Part shown: in pieces, positions 7,123-15,230 of the stretch
Position numbering within the stretch: the first letter of the stretch is position 1
Layout of the letters: the number at the start of each line of letters is the position of its first letter
NCBI GenBank assembly: GCA_016235445.1
Contig: JACRLB010000034.1
Location: 1 to 52,348 of the forward strand
Source: Chloroflexota bacterium
GTDB taxonomy: Bacteria; Chloroflexota; Anaerolineae; Anaerolineales; Villigracilaceae
Reading direction: 5' to 3'
DNA: 52,348 bases
Translations under genes and position numbers: made by a program
Notes under the pieces: model-generated
Told to the model about the DNA's origin: nothing
What the model saw: the letters and a program-made list of their open reading frames with translations, nothing else
The model's database searches: none

Positions 7123-7965
7123 ATGGAAACCTTCTTCACCCTTCTTGAAAAAAGAGTCGAAGACTCATCCTCCCTTTTGTGCATTGGACTCGACCCCCAC
7201 ATCCCCGACTTAAAAGAACCCACCGCCGCCTCCGCCCTAAACTTTTGCCTGAATCTGATTCGACAGACATCTCCCTACGCTGCGGCATTCAAACCCAACG
7301 CCGCCTTCTTCGAAGTATTCGGCGCAGAAGGCTGGACCGCCCTCAAGCAGGTCATCGAAGCCATCCGCGAAGAATCAGACCGAATGGGGTCGCGCATCCC
7401 CATCATCCTGGATGCGAAGCGCGGAGACATTGCCTCCACAGCCGATGCCTATGCCCAATCCGCATTTGAAACGCTCGGCGCGAATTGCATCACCCTAAAT
7501 CCCTACCTCGGCAAAGACTCCATCGAGCCGTTCATCAAAGACCGCGAGAAAGGGGTTTTTCTGTTGTGCAAAACGTCCAACGCGGGTTCGATGGATTTGC
7601 AGAATTTGCTCGTCCTGCCTTCGGGCTCCGACAGCCCCATGCCCTTATATCTTTATGTGGCATACATGGCCCAGGAATGGAATGTGAACAAAAATATCGG
7701 CCTTGTCGTTGGCGCAACCCATCCGCAAATTATGGAAATGATCCGCTCCGCCGCGCCCGATTTATGGTTTCTATCTCCTGGCGTCGGCGCACAAGGCGGT
7801 GAACTGGAATTGGCGCTCAAGGCAGGTTTGCGAAAGGACGGCAAGGGAATCCTACTGCCCGTTTCGCGCGCCATTTCGCGCGCCGCCGAAGGCCCAGCCA
7901 AAGCCGCCGCAGAAATGCGCGACCAGATCGTGAATATCAAAAGAAATATCCTCGGGCACGGATAA
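7123..7965 (+). CDS. pyrF: Orotidine 5'-phosphate decarboxylase (type 2)
   Basis: Catalyses OMP to UMP, the last step of de novo pyrimidine synthesis. The 280-residue length and the sequence LDAKRGDI at 97-103 (catalytic D97, K99, D102 array) followed by a STADAYAQSAF helix are characteristic of the longer type 2 PyrF family, distinct from the 230-residue type 1. LCIGLDP near residue 20 and AFKPNAAFFE near residue 55 are further conserved strands. The ATG is preceded by AAGGA at a suitable distance. It follows the lamin-tail gene terminator and is the first of a pyrF-pyrE pair. Confidence 0.95.
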   Translation: METFFTLLEKRVEDSSSLLCIGLDPHIPDLKEPTAASALNFCLNLIRQTSPYAAAFKPNAAFFEVFGAEGWTALKQVIEAIREESDRMGSRIPIILDAKRGDIASTADAYAQSAFETLGANCITLNPYLGKDSIEPFIKDREKGVFLLCKTSNAGSMDLQNLLVLPSGSDSPMPLYLYVAYMAQEWNVNKNIGLVVGATHPQIMEMIRSAAPDLWFLSPGVGAQGGELELALKAGLRKDGKGILLPVSRAISRAAEGPAKAAAEMRDQIVNIKRNILGHG

Positions 7966-7980
7966 CAAGGACAAAAAAGC

Positions 7981-8009
7981 TGTAGGTCAAATTGCCAATT
8001 TGACCTACA
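7981..8009. repeat. 29-bp near-perfect palindrome upstream of pyrE
   Basis: TGTAGGTCAAATTG and CAATTTGACCTACA are exact inverted arms of 14 bases around one central base. It starts 15 nt after the pyrF stop and ends 35 nt before the pyrE ATG. A second copy lies at 9412-9438, before the Nudix gene. No T-run follows, so it is more likely a repeat or protein site than a terminator. Confidence 0.65.
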
Positions 8010-8044
8010 CTTACAATATAACCACTACCAGAAAAAGGTTAACC

Positions 8045-8650
8045 ATGACACAACTCGACACCCGCCTCGCCTCCCTTGCTGATGGACTGCTCGCCGCTGG
8101 CTGTATCAAATTTGGCGACTTCACCCTCAAGTCCGGACTCAAATCCCCCATCTATATTGACCTGCGCCAGATCATCACCTATCCCAAACTTCTTGCGGAA
8201 GTTGCGCAAGCCTATCTTCCCATAGTCTCCAGCCTCCAGTTCTCCCGCCTCGCCGGCCTGCCCTACGCCGCCATTCCCATTGCCACCGCCATCAGCCTTG
8301 CGGGGAATTACCCCATGATCTATCCGCGCAAGGAAGTGAAAGCCTACGGCACAAAAGCCGAGATCGAAGGCGAATTCCACGCAGGTGAAACAGCCCTCGT
8401 CATCGACGATCTCGCCACCACAGGCGGAAGCAAATTCGAAGCCATCGAAAAACTGACAGGCGCAGGCCTGCTCGTGAAGGATGTCGTTGTGCTGGTGGAC
8501 CGTCAATCGGGCGCGAAAGAGTCACTGGAGCAGGCGGGATATTCCATGTATGCAGTGCTGACCATTACGCAGTTACTGGATTATTGGGAAGAAAATGGCA
8601 GGGTAGCTAAGAACAAAATTGTAGAAACAAGAAATTTCCTGAAGGGATGA
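8045..8650 (+). CDS. pyrE: Orotate phosphoribosyltransferase
   Basis: Joins orotate to PRPP to give OMP. The 201-residue protein shows the family landmarks: KSGLKSPIYIDLR at about 29-41, the flexible catalytic loop PRKEVKAYGTKAEIEG at 94-109, and the PRPP-binding motif ALVIDDLATTGGS at 117-129. ATG 8045 is preferred over an upstream TTG-type start near 8000 because the latter would translate the palindromic repeat. pyrE lies directly after pyrF, the usual next enzyme, and its stop overlaps the ATG at 8647 of the next gene, so the lipoprotein gene may be translationally coupled. Confidence 0.95.
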   Translation: MTQLDTRLASLADGLLAAGCIKFGDFTLKSGLKSPIYIDLRQIITYPKLLAEVAQAYLPIVSSLQFSRLAGLPYAAIPIATAISLAGNYPMIYPRKEVKAYGTKAEIEGEFHAGETALVIDDLATTGGSKFEAIEKLTGAGLLVKDVVVLVDRQSGAKESLEQAGYSMYAVLTITQLLDYWEENGRVAKNKIVETRNFLKG

Positions 8651-8655
8651 CAAGT

Positions 8656-9375
8656 ATGAAACAGGTGTCTCTTGCTCTGGGAGTTTTATTAGCCGCGATA
8701 CTGGCGTGTGGCCCAGGCGTGACAACCAAGGATGTCAGTGTCATTACATTTGTGGATGAAAGTGGAAAAGGAATATTGACCGAGGCCTACCCGCCTTTGC
8801 CAAACACCTTGGTTATCGCAAGTTGGAACCGGCATGGAGGCAGGTTTCGGGAAGTTAAACTGACAGATCAAAACGGGCAGGCAAATTTTTCCGTTGGGTA
8901 CACCCACATTTTCTCTGTCAGCGTGGTACCTCCCTGCGGGTATTACTCCACCACCCCGCTTATTCAGGATATGACGAGCGCAGAAAAAGCTGAGTTTGGT
9001 TTCTTTCCCGCCACCCCGGACGATCAGTTATCTCGGGTAAAGGTTTTGGTGTGGACGGACCTGAATTCGAACGGGATGCGTGACCCTCAGGAAGAGGTGA
9101 TAAACGAAAAGATAAGCGTCTCGTTTAAAATCCCCGGAGAGGTGGAGGGCAGTCCTTTTGATGAAGATAATTTCGTCCAGGAATCCGATAATGGCTGGTT
9201 TGATATCAACCTGGGGAATTCCTGCGGCACCATTTACGTGCTTTGGTTAAAAGGCGCTCTTGCAACCAACTCGGTCAGTGAACCGGGCAGAATCCGCGAT
9301 GATGAGCATGGGAATAACGCGATAGAAATCCCGTACACCCCGGGCGAAACCATCATCTATTGGGAGATAAAATAA
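8656..9375 (+). CDS. Lipoprotein with a SdrD B-like calcium-type repeat
   Basis: The 239-residue product (start at 8656; ATG 8647, overlapping the pyrE stop, is possible) begins with MKQVSLALGVLLAAILAC, a lipoprotein signal with the cysteine at residue 18. The middle holds a beta-rich domain, and about residue 135 begins VLVWTDLNSNGMRDPQEE, an SdrD B-like or Cna-B-type repeat in which the DxNxNGxxD loop binds calcium. It is therefore probably an extracytoplasmic surface-anchored protein with Ig-like modules. I do not recognise a specific family or function. It has no evident relation to pyrimidine synthesis other than position. Confidence 0.65.
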   Translation: MKQVSLALGVLLAAILACGPGVTTKDVSVITFVDESGKGILTEAYPPLPNTLVIASWNRHGGRFREVKLTDQNGQANFSVGYTHIFSVSVVPPCGYYSTTPLIQDMTSAEKAEFGFFPATPDDQLSRVKVLVWTDLNSNGMRDPQEEVINEKISVSFKIPGEVEGSPFDEDNFVQESDNGWFDINLGNSCGTIYVLWLKGALATNSVSEPGRIRDDEHGNNAIEIPYTPGETIIYWEIK

Positions 9376-9411
9376 AGGTTCTCTGGGAATTGCCGTGATG
9401 CCTTCGTACAT

Positions 9412-9438
9412 GTGGGTCAAATTGCCAATTTGACCTAC
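9412..9438. repeat. Second copy of the GTCAAATTGCCAATTTGAC palindrome
   Basis: GTGGGTCAAATTG and CCAATTTGACCTAC pair around the centre with one mismatch. It matches the 7981-8009 element in 27 of the central bases except one. It lies between the lipoprotein and Nudix genes. Confidence 0.6.
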
Positions 9439-9560
9439 GCCTTGCGCCAGATGCAGCGGCCAATCACTGCAACTCCTACTGAACCAAAATAAAGGGAGTG
9501 AAGAAGCGGGACGGTTCCGAATAGTAAATGCCATTAAGATGTTGAAAAAAGAGGATACAT

Positions 9561-10121
9561 ATGCCCGGAGTCGCTGCCAATGTAGCAATTATTCATGAAG
9601 GGAAGATACTGCTTACAAAGCGAGAAGATTTTGAAACATGGATTTTGCCAGGCGGAGGCGTTGAAGACGGAGAAAGCATTGCCCAGGCCGCAATCCGCGA
9701 GACAAAAGAGGAGACCGGGCTGGATGTGGAATTGACAGGATTGGTGGGAGTGTATTCCCGTCTGAGCAACATGTCCCCCGTCCACGCTATTTTGTTCACT
9801 GCCAGACCCATTGGCGGGGAAATAAAATGTCAGGAAGGCGAAACGATTGCCGTGGAATGGTTCGCGTTTGATGAACTGCCAAGCCCGCTTTCGGCGGGAC
9901 ATAAAAGACGGATCGAGGATGCCATCTCCGGGGTAAGCGGCGTGGCAGTTTTACAGCAATTTAAATTGCCCGAAATGTCAAAGGGCTTGTCAAGGAAAGA
10001 GTTGATGGAACTCCGAGATAATTCAGGATTATCCCGCCAGGATTTTTACCTGCGCCTATTTGAACAGGCAGAATTGAAAGAGACGGTTGAAGTTGCGGGA
10101 ATACGAAAAAATGAAAAATAG
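9561..10121 (+). CDS. Nudix hydrolase
   Basis: The 186-residue protein has a complete Nudix box, GGGVEDGESIAQAAIRETKEETGLDVE at about residues 31-57 (G-x5-E-x7-RE-x2-EE-x-G), with the metal-binding glutamates present. The preceding ILPGGG strand is typical. The roughly 50 residues after the Nudix fold are not recognised. Nudix enzymes hydrolyse nucleoside diphosphates linked to another group; the substrate cannot be read from the sequence. The ATG follows an AAAAAAGAGG ribosome site. It ends 9 nt before the likely pyrD start, so the two could form one transcript. Confidence 0.85.
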   Translation: MPGVAANVAIIHEGKILLTKREDFETWILPGGGVEDGESIAQAAIRETKEETGLDVELTGLVGVYSRLSNMSPVHAILFTARPIGGEIKCQEGETIAVEWFAFDELPSPLSAGHKRRIEDAISGVSGVAVLQQFKLPEMSKGLSRKELMELRDNSGLSRQDFYLRLFEQAELKETVEVAGIRKNEK

Positions 10122-10130
10122 GCAGTGGTT

Positions 10131-11213
10131 ATGATGTACAACCTTCTCCGCCTCATCCTCTTCCGCCTCGACCCCGAACGCGCGCACGCGCTCACGCTTT
10201 CTGCATTACGCATTACGGGCAATTTCGCTCCGCTGAGTTGGCTCGTTTCACAGCAGTTCAAAGCGCCCCCAAAACCCGTGCATGTCTTCGGGCTGGATTT
10301 TAAAAATCCCGTGGGGCTTGCGGCGGGATATGACAAGGACGGCCTGGCAATCAGGGGACTCTCCACCCTGGGCTTTGGTCACGTGGAAATTGGAACGGTC
10401 ACGCCCAAGCCTCAGGCTGGGAATCCGTCCCCGCGCGTTTTCCGCCTGCTGGAAGATGAAGCCGTCATCAACCGCATGGGTTTTCCAGGCAAAGGCTCCG
10501 AGTTCGTGCAAATTCAATTGAACCCAAGCCTGCGCCCGAATCTGGTGGAGAGGATCACGGGATATTCACCTCGAAAAAAGCGCACACATCAACAAAGATG
10601 GGGCACGATCCTCGGCGTGAATCTCGGCAAAAATAAAGACACGCCGAATGAAGAAGCCGTGTTCGACTACCTTGCCCTTCTGCAAAATTTTGCGGGGCTT
10701 GCAGATTATTTGACGGTCAACGTCAGCTCGCCGAACACAGTGGGACTGCGCAATTTGCAGGGACGCGAAGCGCTGGAGAAATTGCTTGCTCAATTGCATC
10801 AACAGCGTTTGCTCGAACAGACACAGCACAAGAAGCGCATTCCCATTCTCGTGAAACTTGCGCCTGACTTAAGTGAGTCAGAATTAGACGAAGCCATCGA
10901 AGCCATCCTCCATGCGAAGATGGATGGGGTCATCGTTACGAATACCACCCTGGGGCGCGAGGGATTACGGTCAAACCAAAAGGGAGAATCAGGCGGGTTG
11001 AGCGGCAAACCGCTGACCGTTAAGAGCGAAGCGGTTCTTCGTCAAACCTTGGAATTTGTGAATGGAGAAATCCCTGTGGTGAGCGCGGGCGGGATCATGA
11101 ATCCCGAAGATGCAAAACGCCGCCTCGAGATGGGGGCGGCGCTGGTGCAGGTGTATACGGGGTTGATCTTTCGCGGGCCGGGGCTGGCGCGGGAGATTGT
11201 AAAATCTGTCTAA
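10131..11213 (+). CDS. pyrD: Dihydroorotate dehydrogenase (quinone), class 2
   Basis: Flavoenzyme oxidising dihydroorotate to orotate with membrane quinones, step four of pyrimidine synthesis. The 360-residue protein starts with the amphipathic LLRLILFRLDPERAH segment of class 2 enzymes that docks to the membrane, followed by VFGLDFKNPVGLAAGYDKDG, the GHVEIGTVTPKPQAGNPSPR segment, NRMGFPGKG, VNVSSPNT and the C-terminal VSAGGIMNPEDA and QVYTGLIFRGP phosphate loops. Catalytic serine lies in NVSSPNT. GTG 10125, ATG 10131 and ATG 10134 are all possible starts; 10131 is chosen. An insertion with SPRKKRTHQQRWGTILG between strands is slightly longer than in E. coli. No PyrK is nearby, in line with class 2. 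Confidence 0.93.
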   Translation: MMYNLLRLILFRLDPERAHALTLSALRITGNFAPLSWLVSQQFKAPPKPVHVFGLDFKNPVGLAAGYDKDGLAIRGLSTLGFGHVEIGTVTPKPQAGNPSPRVFRLLEDEAVINRMGFPGKGSEFVQIQLNPSLRPNLVERITGYSPRKKRTHQQRWGTILGVNLGKNKDTPNEEAVFDYLALLQNFAGLADYLTVNVSSPNTVGLRNLQGREALEKLLAQLHQQRLLEQTQHKKRIPILVKLAPDLSESELDEAIEAILHAKMDGVIVTNTTLGREGLRSNQKGESGGLSGKPLTVKSEAVLRQTLEFVNGEIPVVSAGGIMNPEDAKRRLEMGAALVQVYTGLIFRGPGLAREIVKSV

Positions 11214-11237
11214 GTTAAGTACACGGAACACACGGAT

Positions 11238-11317
11238 GACTTTACTGAAAAAACTTTTTTTATCCACGAAGGGCACGAAGGAAGTTCAAAAGCTTAAGAC
11301 CTTTTTTCAGTGAAGTC
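11238..11317. repeat. 80-bp intergenic inverted-repeat element, copy 1
   Basis: GACTTTACTGAAAAA at the left is mirrored by TTTTTCAGTGAAGTC at the right, and the centre contains CCACGAAGGGCACGAAGG followed by AAGTTCAAAAGC. A second copy in opposite orientation stands at 26000-26080. The rest of the 268 bp between pyrD and the kinase has other low-complexity fragments and no gene. Confidence 0.55.
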
Positions 11318-11481
11318 ACGATGAATTCCCTGCCGAAAATTTAACGCCAAGCCGCCAGGACATGAAGTTTTGCTTTGCGCCTTCGCGCCTTTGCGTTAGA
11401 TTTTTTTAAGAACTTCTGACTTTGTCCGTGCGCGAAGCGTCCGTCAAATCCGTGTACAAAAGAGATGTTAAGAAACAAACC

Positions 11482-13590
11482 CTAAGGCTGGGCTGGGCGC
11501 AGGGCGGGCATGGGAGCTTCGTTACGTTTGGTGAAGAAGTCATCTGCCAGGAGCGGTTCGAGGAAGCGCTGGGAGGAGAGGGAGTCGGAGGGGATGTAGT
11601 AGAGGTTGATTGGGCTGTCACTGCCGAGGCGGATATCTTGAAAGGCGAAGAGGACGTAGGTGCCGTCGGGGCTGAAGGTGGCGTCGCGGTAACAGCAGTT
11701 GTTTTCAAAGGGCTTGAAGTAGTCGAACTTGTGGGTGAAGGAACTGTAGAACAGCAGGTCGCCGAAGCCGTCATTGCGCCTGTCGCTGTTGATGAAGAAG
11801 AGCAGGTCGCCGTCCCAGTCGTAGTTGACGATTGTATCGGGGAATTGGAATCGCCCGATGGGGAATTCATCGAGGCGGGAGGGCGGCAGGTCTTTGCAAT
11901 TTTCGATGTTCAAAATGCGAATGGCGTCGCCGGTGATTCCATTGAGGTTGGCATGGTATTTGATGGCAATTTGTTTGCTGTCGTCGGACCAGAGCGCGTC
12001 GGTAACGGCCAGGTCTCTGTAGAAAAGACAGCCTTCCGATTCCACAAAGGCGAGCAGGGCGCTCTTTTTGCCCATCTCTATTAATTTTTTGGGTTCGTAT
12101 GGAACAATGTACATTTCGCGGTTGACAACGATCGCGGCCTGTGTGCCATCCGGGGAAACGCTGAAGGCTTCGAAATATTCAGCAGAGATGAAACTCATGA
12201 TGATCTCTTCCACGTCGGTTTCGATGTTCACCGTTTTGACGGTCTTGCCGCTCATGTAAAGCAGGGTATTGCCGTCGCCTGGAATCCATTGCAGGTTGAA
12301 CTTGGCCACGCCATCCCTTGTGACTTGTTTGGGTTCGCTGGCATCGAGATTCATAACGAAGATTTCATTGTTGCGCAATAGCGCGATCTTGTCTGCGCCG
12401 CCAATGACGGGGCGGGCAGAGGAGGATTGCGTTTCGGTGGCGGCGGGCAGTTCCAACGTGGCGGTTTCAACAACGGATTCAGTTTCAGTCTCTGTGACTT
12501 CAACCAGCGGCGCGGATGTCGCTTCTGTCGGCTCTGTGGTGGGCGTGGATGTGGACGCTTCCTTCCCAAACGGGAGCAGGTTACTGCCCAATAAAAAGAC
12601 GCCACTCCCGAGCACGGTCAAAACCAGCAAGCCTGCAATTACCGCCAGCCCACGGGAGCCATTTTTCTTTGCAACGGGAGCCTGCACAGCAGTGGTTTTT
12701 ACGGCGGACGTTTTATTGTACGGCGAGACTTTCAGGGTTGGCTTGCTGTTCTGCACGGTTTCAGGCAGGGGTTCGCCGCGCAGAAAGGCCTTGATCGTTT
12801 CCACCATTTCAACGGCGGTTGAGAAACGGTCGTCCTTGCTCTTTGCCATCGCCGTGGAAATGACTTTTTCCATCCACAGGGGCAGGCTTGGGTTTGCCTC
12901 CAAAATGCGCGGCACGGGTTCCGTCATATGTTTGATGGCTACCGCAAGCGGGGTGTCGGCTTTATAGGGCTGTTTGCCCGTCAACATTTCGTAGAGGATG
13001 ACGCCCAGCGCGTAAATATCGGTGCGCCCATCCACGGCTTCCCCGGCGGCCTGTTCAGGCGCCATGTAAGCGGGTGTGCCAATGATGGCGCTACCGGTCA
13101 TGTTGCCGGCTTCACCCTGGGTGAATTTTGCAATTCCAAAATCTGAAATAAGGGCAACGCCCCTGGTGGTAAATAAAATATTTCCGGGCTTCAAATCCCT
13201 GTGGACAATGCCTTTGGCGTGGGCTTCATCCATGCCGGGCGCAATTTGATCGAGAATTTTGACCGCGTCTTCAATGCTGAACAACCCGGCTTTGATTCTT
13301 TCGGAAAGCGACCCGCCGCCCATGTAGCGCATCACAAAATAGGGCTGGTTGTTTTCCTCGCCCACATCATACACTGGCACAATGGAGGGGTGCTCCAACT
13401 GCGCGATGATCTTTGCTTCCCGCTCGAAGCGCAACCGAAACTGCGGGTCCGCGTGGATCAACTCCGGTGGTAGAAACTTGATGGCAACCTCGCGTTCAAA
13501 GCGCGGATCGTACCCGCGATAGACAGTTGCCATGCCTCCGCGTCCCAGTTCGTCTTTGATATCGTAGCGTCCGATCTTGTCTGGCTTCAT
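11482..13590 (-). CDS. Ser/Thr protein kinase with extracytoplasmic beta-propeller
   Basis: The 702-residue protein begins with a complete Hanks-type kinase domain (about residues 8-270): glycine loop GRGGMATV, ATP lysine K38 in VAIKFLPP, catalytic loop HRDLKPGN with D132, DFG with D150, and GTPAYMAPE. A Thr/Pro-rich linker and one membrane helix (about 314-336) follow. The remaining 350 residues outside the membrane contain repeated strands such as KIALLRNNEIFVMNLD and FSVSPDGTQAAIVV, typical of TolB/WD40-like propellers. So an external propeller sensor with an internal kinase is likely. ATG 13590 is preferred because upstream codons to 13680 are not conserved. The downstream gene on this strand is about 250 bp away. 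Confidence 0.9.
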   Translation of the reverse strand: MKPDKIGRYDIKDELGRGGMATVYRGYDPRFEREVAIKFLPPELIHADPQFRLRFEREAKIIAQLEHPSIVPVYDVGEENNQPYFVMRYMGGGSLSERIKAGLFSIEDAVKILDQIAPGMDEAHAKGIVHRDLKPGNILFTTRGVALISDFGIAKFTQGEAGNMTGSAIIGTPAYMAPEQAAGEAVDGRTDIYALGVILYEMLTGKQPYKADTPLAVAIKHMTEPVPRILEANPSLPLWMEKVISTAMAKSKDDRFSTAVEMVETIKAFLRGEPLPETVQNSKPTLKVSPYNKTSAVKTTAVQAPVAKKNGSRGLAVIAGLLVLTVLGSGVFLLGSNLLPFGKEASTSTPTTEPTEATSAPLVEVTETETESVVETATLELPAATETQSSSARPVIGGADKIALLRNNEIFVMNLDASEPKQVTRDGVAKFNLQWIPGDGNTLLYMSGKTVKTVNIETDVEEIIMSFISAEYFEAFSVSPDGTQAAIVVNREMYIVPYEPKKLIEMGKKSALLAFVESEGCLFYRDLAVTDALWSDDSKQIAIKYHANLNGITGDAIRILNIENCKDLPPSRLDEFPIGRFQFPDTIVNYDWDGDLLFFINSDRRNDGFGDLLFYSSFTHKFDYFKPFENNCCYRDATFSPDGTYVLFAFQDIRLGSDSPINLYYIPSDSLSSQRFLEPLLADDFFTKRNEAPMPALRPAQP

Positions 13591-13643
13591 AGGGCAAGTA
13601 TACCTATCCAATGGAGTGAGTGCAAGAAAAAAGTGTTGCAATA

Positions 13644-14270
13644 TTACGACATATACAACCCGCCCGTGGATTCCATCCAATCTGCGATGCTTTCCACAGC
13701 GGGGGCGATGTTGTTGTCTGAAATATCAACTTCCAGCCTGGGAAGAAGCGATTCGTCTGCCAGTTTGCGGATGAGTTTTTGCTCCTCGATGAAAAGATTC
13801 AAGTCATCGTATTGGGAAGGATTGCCAGAAACTTTCAGCCGTTCGGCCCGCGCCGCTTCAAAAGACTCTGATGAACGGGTGAGCAAAACAAGGCGGAAGT
13901 TCAGCGGCAGAAGTCTTTCCTCCAGCCAGCGAAAGTCATAATCCCTGTTGTAGGTGTTCAACTGATACATGCGCGTGGACAGGTGAAAGCGATCTACGAT
14001 CCATGAATAATATTTTTGAAGTTCAAAAAGTTTGACCCAGGCGGCGTAGGTTTCCATGGCAAGCGCTTCTTCCTGCGGCTCGAAGTTGATCAACCCGCGT
14101 CCCCAGGGGAAGTTGGTGAACGCACACCACTCCCCTGAAACAAGCGGCGAGTGGTATCTATATTTGCGCGGCCCCACAATGCGCGGATGTTCGTTCAGCG
14201 CAAAAGCGATGTCGGTTTTGAAGGTCAGGCGTGTGCCTTCGAGGATGATCTTGGGGGTAAGCTTGGGCAT
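13644..14270 (-). CDS. P-loop NTPase-like protein resembling thymidylate kinase, degenerate Walker A
   Basis: The 208-residue product begins MPKLTPKIILEGTRLTFKT, where the strand and IILEG glycine loop match thymidylate/deoxynucleoside kinases, but the loop reads GTRLTFKT, with phenylalanine in place of the glycine that normally precedes the lysine. The DRFHLS sequence near residue 94 resembles the DRW/FHLS lid-region motif of these kinases, and AARAERLKVSGNPSQYDDL recalls the R-x5-E helix and LID. The fold call is thus inference from spacing. It could be an active kinase with an altered loop or an inactive paralogue. ATG 14270 is chosen because the preceding 12 codons are non-conserved. It is divergent from the next gene and lies 54 bp past the kinase start. 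Confidence 0.6.
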   Translation of the reverse strand: MPKLTPKIILEGTRLTFKTDIAFALNEHPRIVGPRKYRYHSPLVSGEWCAFTNFPWGRGLINFEPQEEALAMETYAAWVKLFELQKYYSWIVDRFHLSTRMYQLNTYNRDYDFRWLEERLLPLNFRLVLLTRSSESFEAARAERLKVSGNPSQYDDLNLFIEEQKLIRKLADESLLPRLEVDISDNNIAPAVESIADWMESTGGLYMS

Positions 14271-14299
14271 GAGGCAATTATATTTGAGTCTTGTCCAAA

Positions 14300-14560
14300 C
14301 AACCAAGATTCAGCCACAGAGAACACAGAGATTTTTGAGTACCACTTGTTCGACAATGTCAGATTAAGACTGAAACCAAAGTACAAAACCACAAAGGGCA
14401 CGAAGTAACACGAAGGAAACCTTCATGTTTAGCCTTTTGCTCTCCTTTGTGCCCCTTTGTGGACTTTGTGGTAAAGGTTTGAAATATGACATTGTCAAAC
14501 TTGAAACTCTTTTTTCTCTGCGGCCTTATTACCCTGTGGGCTGTGGCAAAGACTTTGTAA
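14300..14560. repeat. Repeat-rich intergenic segment (CACAGAG and CACGAAGG words)
   Basis: The non-coding gap 14271-14811 contains CACAGAGAACACAGAG at about 14315, ACAAAGGGCACGAAG at about 14390 and CCTTTGTGCCCCTTTGTGG at about 14446. CGACAATGTCA and TGACATTGTC flank part of it as inverted arms. The words recur at 11264-11280, 26030-26055 and 2362-2430. No coding frame or RNA gene is seen. Confidence 0.5.
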
Positions 14561-14564
14561 GAAT

Positions 14565-14700
14565 AGGACTTACGCAAGACCACAAGAACTGCCGCTAATT
14601 TACCCTACGGGCACGATGTCGCGAATTCGCACGAATTATTCAAAAAATTAGCGGGAATTCGCGCAATTCGCGGCTAAAGATTTTGAACTGCGTAAGTCCT
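14565..14700. mobile_element. MITE-like element with AGGACTTACGCA ends
   Basis: AGGACTTACGCA at 14565-14576 is exactly mirrored by TGCGTAAGTCCT at 14689-14700. The 112 bp between them contain hairpin-forming TAGCGGGAATTCGCG-type words but no frame. Flanking bases show no clear target duplication. The terminal sequence resembles ends of some transposon-derived miniature elements, but I cannot assign a family. Confidence 0.5.
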
Positions 14701-14811
14701 GAGAAAATACCTCGATAATAGCCCATCCGTACTGATACGGAATTCTAATGAAACTCTGAAACGATTCCCCTGTGTGGGTGTGGTATATTCCCGCATACAA
14801 CAGGTAATCTT

Positions 14812-15177
14812 ATGGAAGATAAAATCACAATCATTGAAGGACCGCCCCCAGTCTTTGAGCACGTAAATGATGGCTGGGCAATGGGCTTGAACGAAAGCCC
14901 GACACTCTCTGTCCCTGCGCTGACGCGTCTGCGAACCTTTAACGGTCCCGCGCTCGTTCAGCGATGTTACTCTGCCTGGCACAGCAAGGCCTCCATCCAC
15001 CTGCATTACCGCAACGAGATGGGCCTCGAGCAAACCGCCCCCATCCTTGCCGCCCGCAACGTGGAAACCTCTGACGGCCACGTTTTGCTGTTGTGGGTTT
15101 ATCTCGATGGCGATGGCGTGGAATACGAAATGGATGCCGGCGACGAAGACCAGATGGACGATTTCCCCGACGAATAG
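14812..15177 (+). CDS. Conserved-looking hypothetical protein with acidic C-terminus
   Basis: The 121-residue soluble protein has no signal peptide or membrane segment. It contains a short beta-rich middle (SIHLHYRNEMGLEQTAPILAARNVETSDGHVLLLWVYLDG) and ends in a strongly acidic tail (VEYEMDAGDEDQMDDFPDE). I do not recognise the family and give no function. The start has no strong ribosome site but the frame is bounded by a real terminator hairpin at 15186-15222 and codon usage matches the neighbours, so it is probably a genuine gene transcribed alone, between the MITE-like element and the enoyl-CoA hydratase. Confidence 0.6.
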   Translation: MEDKITIIEGPPPVFEHVNDGWAMGLNESPTLSVPALTRLRTFNGPALVQRCYSAWHSKASIHLHYRNEMGLEQTAPILAARNVETSDGHVLLLWVYLDGDGVEYEMDAGDEDQMDDFPDE

Positions 15178-15185
15178 AAAGGATT

Positions 15186-15222
15186 AGGTGACAGTCACTT
15201 CCAAAGTGACTGTCACCTTTTT
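15186..15222 (+). terminator. Intrinsic terminator
   Basis: AGGTGACAGTCACTT and AAGTGACTGTCACCT make a perfect 15-bp stem with a 3-nt loop followed by six T residues. It starts 9 nt after the stop of the hypothetical gene. Confidence 0.92.
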
Positions 15223-15230
15223 TGACTCTC

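Noticed and set aside
7123-11213. PyrR-type attenuation or binding loop before pyr genes
   Set aside because: Only palindromic repeats of a dispersed type were seen; no PyrR anti-antiterminator motif could be recognised.
11422-12084. Plus-strand open frame of 220 codons
   Set aside because: Shadow of the kinase propeller region with repetitive valine/glutamate content.
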